From: Streptomyces laurentii
Lineage (GTDB): Bacteria; Actinomycetota; Actinomycetes; Streptomycetales; Streptomycetaceae
Direction: 5' to 3'
DNA length: 64,000 nucleotides
Assembly (NCBI GenBank): GCA_002355495.1
Contig: AP017424.1
Span: 7,815,501 to 7,879,500 of the forward strand
A program made the position numbers and the translations under genes. Below the pieces are notes generated by a model. That model saw only the letters and a program-made list of their open reading frames with translations. It made no database searches and had not been told where the DNA came from. Positions 61,985 through 64,000 of the stretch are shown one piece after another. Each line of letters starts with the position of its first letter. The first letter of the stretch is position 1.

Positions 61985-62685
61985 CCGCGTACGCCCACGA
62001 CCTGGCCCTGGCCGGCATCCTGCTGGGCGCCTTCGCCCAGTCGGCCACCGGCATGGGCTTCGCCCTGGTCGCCGCCCCCGTCCTGATGCTCCATCTCGGG
62101 CCGCACCAGGGAGTCGCCCTCGTCGTGACCCTCTCGATGCTGTCCTCCGCCATCCCTCTCGTACGGGACGCCCGGCACGCCAAGCCGCGGGCGATCCTCC
62201 AGCTGCTCGTGCCCACCGTCGTGTGCACCCCGCTGATCGCCTATCTGCTGCGCGACGCCGATCCGACGTGGCTCGCCGTGGCCGCCGGCACCGGCGTCAT
62301 CGCCGCCGTCGCCGCCCTGGCCCGCGGCGCCCGCTGGGCCTGGCTGGCCCGCCCCCAAGGGGCGGCCGTGGCCGGCACCACCAGCGCGCTGCTCAACGTG
62401 GTCGGCGGCGTCGGGGGACCGCCCATCGGTCTCTACGCGGCCAACACCGACTGGAGCCCGGCCACCACCCGCGGCACCCTGTACGGCTTCTTCATCGCCC
62501 AGAACATCGTCACCGCGCTGTCCGTGGGCGTCCTCATGCCAGGGCTGCCCGAACTGGCCGCCCTCGTGCTGGGCACCGCGGCCGGCATGCTCCTGGCTCC
62601 CAAACTCCCGGCGACGTCCGTGCGCACCGCCGTCCTGGGCCTGTCCCTGCTGGGCGGTGTCGGGCTGATCGTGGGCGCCGTTTGA
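61981..62685 (+). CDS. TauE/SafE-family permease
   Basis: A 234-aa membrane protein with about seven helices and the two TauE/SafE repeats: GILLGAFAQSATGMGFALVAAPVLM near the start and VAGTTSALLNVVGGVGGPPIGLYAANT in the second half. The family exports sulfite, sulfonates or other anions. The GTG overlaps the MFS stop (GTGA), and it is the last gene of the operon. It could remove sulfite or an organic anion made by the FMO/SDR pair, but this is inference. Confidence 0.85.
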   Translation: MTAYAHDLALAGILLGAFAQSATGMGFALVAAPVLMLHLGPHQGVALVVTLSMLSSAIPLVRDARHAKPRAILQLLVPTVVCTPLIAYLLRDADPTWLAVAAGTGVIAAVAALARGARWAWLARPQGAAVAGTTSALLNVVGGVGGPPIGLYAANTDWSPATTRGTLYGFFIAQNIVTALSVGVLMPGLPELAALVLGTAAGMLLAPKLPATSVRTAVLGLSLLGGVGLIVGAV

Positions 62686-62711
62686 CGGCCCGGGCGTGCG
62701 GTGAGGTGCTG

Positions 62712-63269
62712 TCACCCGAGGTCGTCGTCGGCATCGGACCAGTCGTCGCACAGGCCGGTCCGGCAGCACACGGGCAGCCAGCCGGCCGCGGCCTCCCGAA
62801 GCCGTTCGAGCCGGTCCCGGTCGGTCCCGATCGCCGTAAGGATCTCGAACGCGGAACCGGCCTGGCCGGGATTCCGGTATGTCATCACCTCGCGGTACAG
62901 CAGCCAGGTGCCCTCGGCGGCGAGATCCCCGCACAGCGCGGGGAGATCGAGGTCCGGGCGGGCCGCCTCGGGGTGTGTCCCGTCTCCGGCGACCATGCAG
63001 TGCAGGACATCGAGGTACAGGAGGCGCGCGTGCGGCGGCGTCTCGTCCGCGAGCGCGGCCAGCGCGACGGCCGTGACAGCCGGGGCCGGGTCCCACAACC
63101 CCCTGACGGACCAGACGTGTTCCTCGAGGCCGGTCTCGACCGGCCCCTGCGCAGGGCCGCGTTCCGCGAGCCGGAGAAGGTCCCCGGGAAGGTGCTCGGC
63201 CGAATCACCGCACCCGCACGGCATGTTCCGCCAGTCGTGCCGGGCGATCTCCAGGTCGATGAGGTTCAT
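62712..63269 (-). CDS. Unknown conserved protein (185 aa)
   Basis: A 185-aa protein with MNLIDLEIARHDWRNMPCGCGDSAEHLPGDLLRLAE at the start, a helical middle (PHARLLYLDVLHCMVAGDG) and CCRTGLCDDWSDADDDLG at the end. The cysteines at both ends (CGCGD and CCRTGLC) are notable and could bind a metal. I recognise no family. The ATG at 63269 fits the codon pattern better than an upstream start at 63308. Confidence 0.6.
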   Translation of the reverse strand: MNLIDLEIARHDWRNMPCGCGDSAEHLPGDLLRLAERGPAQGPVETGLEEHVWSVRGLWDPAPAVTAVALAALADETPPHARLLYLDVLHCMVAGDGTHPEAARPDLDLPALCGDLAAEGTWLLYREVMTYRNPGQAGSAFEILTAIGTDRDRLERLREAAAGWLPVCCRTGLCDDWSDADDDLG

Positions 63270-63355
63270 GAGCGGAGAGCGTAAGTGCCCCCGGACGGCC
63301 GGCGGCACGCGGGGCGCCGCCGGACGCGGGTCGGCCCGCTGCCGCCCCCGCCGTC

Positions 63356-63760
63356 TCAGGCGGGCTCCGGGAGCGGGCCGAGACGCTCCGTCACGCGTGC
63401 GCGCAGCAGGAGGTACTCCTCCCAGCGGCGGGGCAGCGGGCCGGGCGGGCGGGTGACGACCCGGGCCCCGCTGACGACCTCACCTCGGACGAACTGCTCC
63501 CGCGTCAGGTCGAGTTCGACACCGCTGGGCAGTCGGTTCCACCAGTGATAGCCCTGCGGGTCGCCGTCCTGGTGCACGTCCCCGACGACGAGATCGCCGC
63601 CGAAGAGGTCGTGGACGATCAGCGCGGTGATGTCGCAGTGGCCCCAGGCCGGATTGTCCGGGGTCCACGCGATGTGGGTGATGTCGTCGGGAGAACAGGT
63701 GTCGGCCGCCCAGCAGGCGCGCAGGGCGGTGTCGAGATCGAGCAGATTCCACGGAGGCAT
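63356..63760 (-). CDS. YunG-like protein
   Basis: A 134-aa protein resembling the YunG family: ALRACWAADTCSPDD near the start, NPAWGHCDITALIVHDLFGGDLVVGDVHQDGDPQGYHWWNRLPSGVELDLTREQF in the middle. The Cys, His and Gln pattern (CDITALIV, GYHWWN) recalls a small protease- or transglutaminase-like fold, but no role is established. It is monocistronic. Confidence 0.7.
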   Translation of the reverse strand: MPPWNLLDLDTALRACWAADTCSPDDITHIAWTPDNPAWGHCDITALIVHDLFGGDLVVGDVHQDGDPQGYHWWNRLPSGVELDLTREQFVRGEVVSGARVVTRPPGPLPRRWEEYLLLRARVTERLGPLPEPA

Positions 63761-63805
63761 GCCGCCACCCTCGCAGCGATCACGTGCCCCGCGCGACCGA
63801 CTTGA

Positions 63806-64000
63806 TCAGACCGACGCCGCGTAGCACCGGACGGGCACCGTCTGTTCCGGGCTCCAGCTCTGTTCGACCGTGGCCAGCAACTTCCAGCCCAGCCGCTCGT
63901 ACAGGGCCGCCGCCGCGGTGTCGGAGGAGACCACGTCGAGCACCGGGTGCAGGTCGTGCTCCCGAGCCGCCGCGACGGCCTGCTCCATCAGCAGCGCGCC
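63806..64000 (-). CDS. GNAT acetyltransferase, C-terminal fragment
   Basis: The frame is open to the window edge, so the gene's 5' end is outside. The visible 64 codons (GALLMEQAVAAAREHDLHPVLDVVSSDTAAAALYERLGWKLLATVEQSW) are the final helix, loop and strand of a GNAT domain; ALYERLGW is the usual closing motif. Substrate unknown. Confidence 0.65.
   Translation of the reverse strand, partial: GALLMEQAVAAAREHDLHPVLDVVSSDTAAAALYERLGWKLLATVEQSWSPEQTVPVRCYAASV

Overview
The window is very GC-rich DNA with strong third-position G/C bias, many GTG starts and many 4-nt ATGA/GTGA gene overlaps. It carries SpoIIE-type phosphatases, ECF sigma factors, an ectABCD-ehu locus, streptogrisin-like and subtilisin-like exoproteases and a PucR regulator. 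Together these point to a chromosomal segment of Streptomyces or a close streptomycete. No rRNA, tRNA or CRISPR array was seen.

Left part (1-16.5 kb). The first 4.35 kb is a fully overlapping six-gene operon: the 3' end of a radical SAM gene, a ureohydrolase (arginase fold), a GNAT acetyltransferase, and two DUF692/MNIO-type iron oxidases that flank an unrecognised 213-aa protein. This looks like a modification cassette for a RiPP or an arginine-derived metabolite. A tandem Nudix protein, a membrane-anchored Mrr-like nuclease and a DUF4232 lipoprotein follow. Next is an 817-aa protein that fuses a macrodomain, a family-1 uracil-DNA-glycosylase domain and an arginine-type ADP-ribosyltransferase. 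It is the most unusual protein in the window. A PAS-PAS-GAF-SpoIIE-HATPase regulator, a PfkB kinase, an RNase H and GNAT genes complete this part.

Middle (16.5-43.4 kb). These are mostly ordinary chromosomal genes: a STAS protein, a universal stress protein, a ferredoxin-NADP reductase next to an AurF-like diiron oxygenase, two ECF sigma factors, secreted proteins, a zinc-independent L33, LysR, a trypsin-like protease, an FAD oxidoreductase, GH16 and a CASTOR/POLLUX-like channel. Then comes the compatible-solute locus on the minus strand, ectABCD followed by ehuBCDA (ectoine uptake), with a perfect 23-bp hairpin between the two halves.

Decayed island (about 43.6-54 kb). Three transposase pseudogenes (IS5-, IS4- and IS1182-like) lie here, with a stack of tiny coupled ORFs cut by the IS4 element, an intact subtilisin-like protease and a frameshifted LuxR/LAL regulator. 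Several frameshifts sit at G5/C5 runs where one more base restores the frame. The same is true of an N-formylglutamate amidohydrolase at 32 kb, which raises the possibility of consensus indel errors.

Right part (54-64 kb). An EF-G paralogue has a possible leader ORF. A PucR regulator is divergent from a tightly coupled FMO-SDR-MFS-TauE operon, with five tandem 9-bp repeats in the shared promoter region. Three small minus-strand genes end the window, the last one truncated by its edge.
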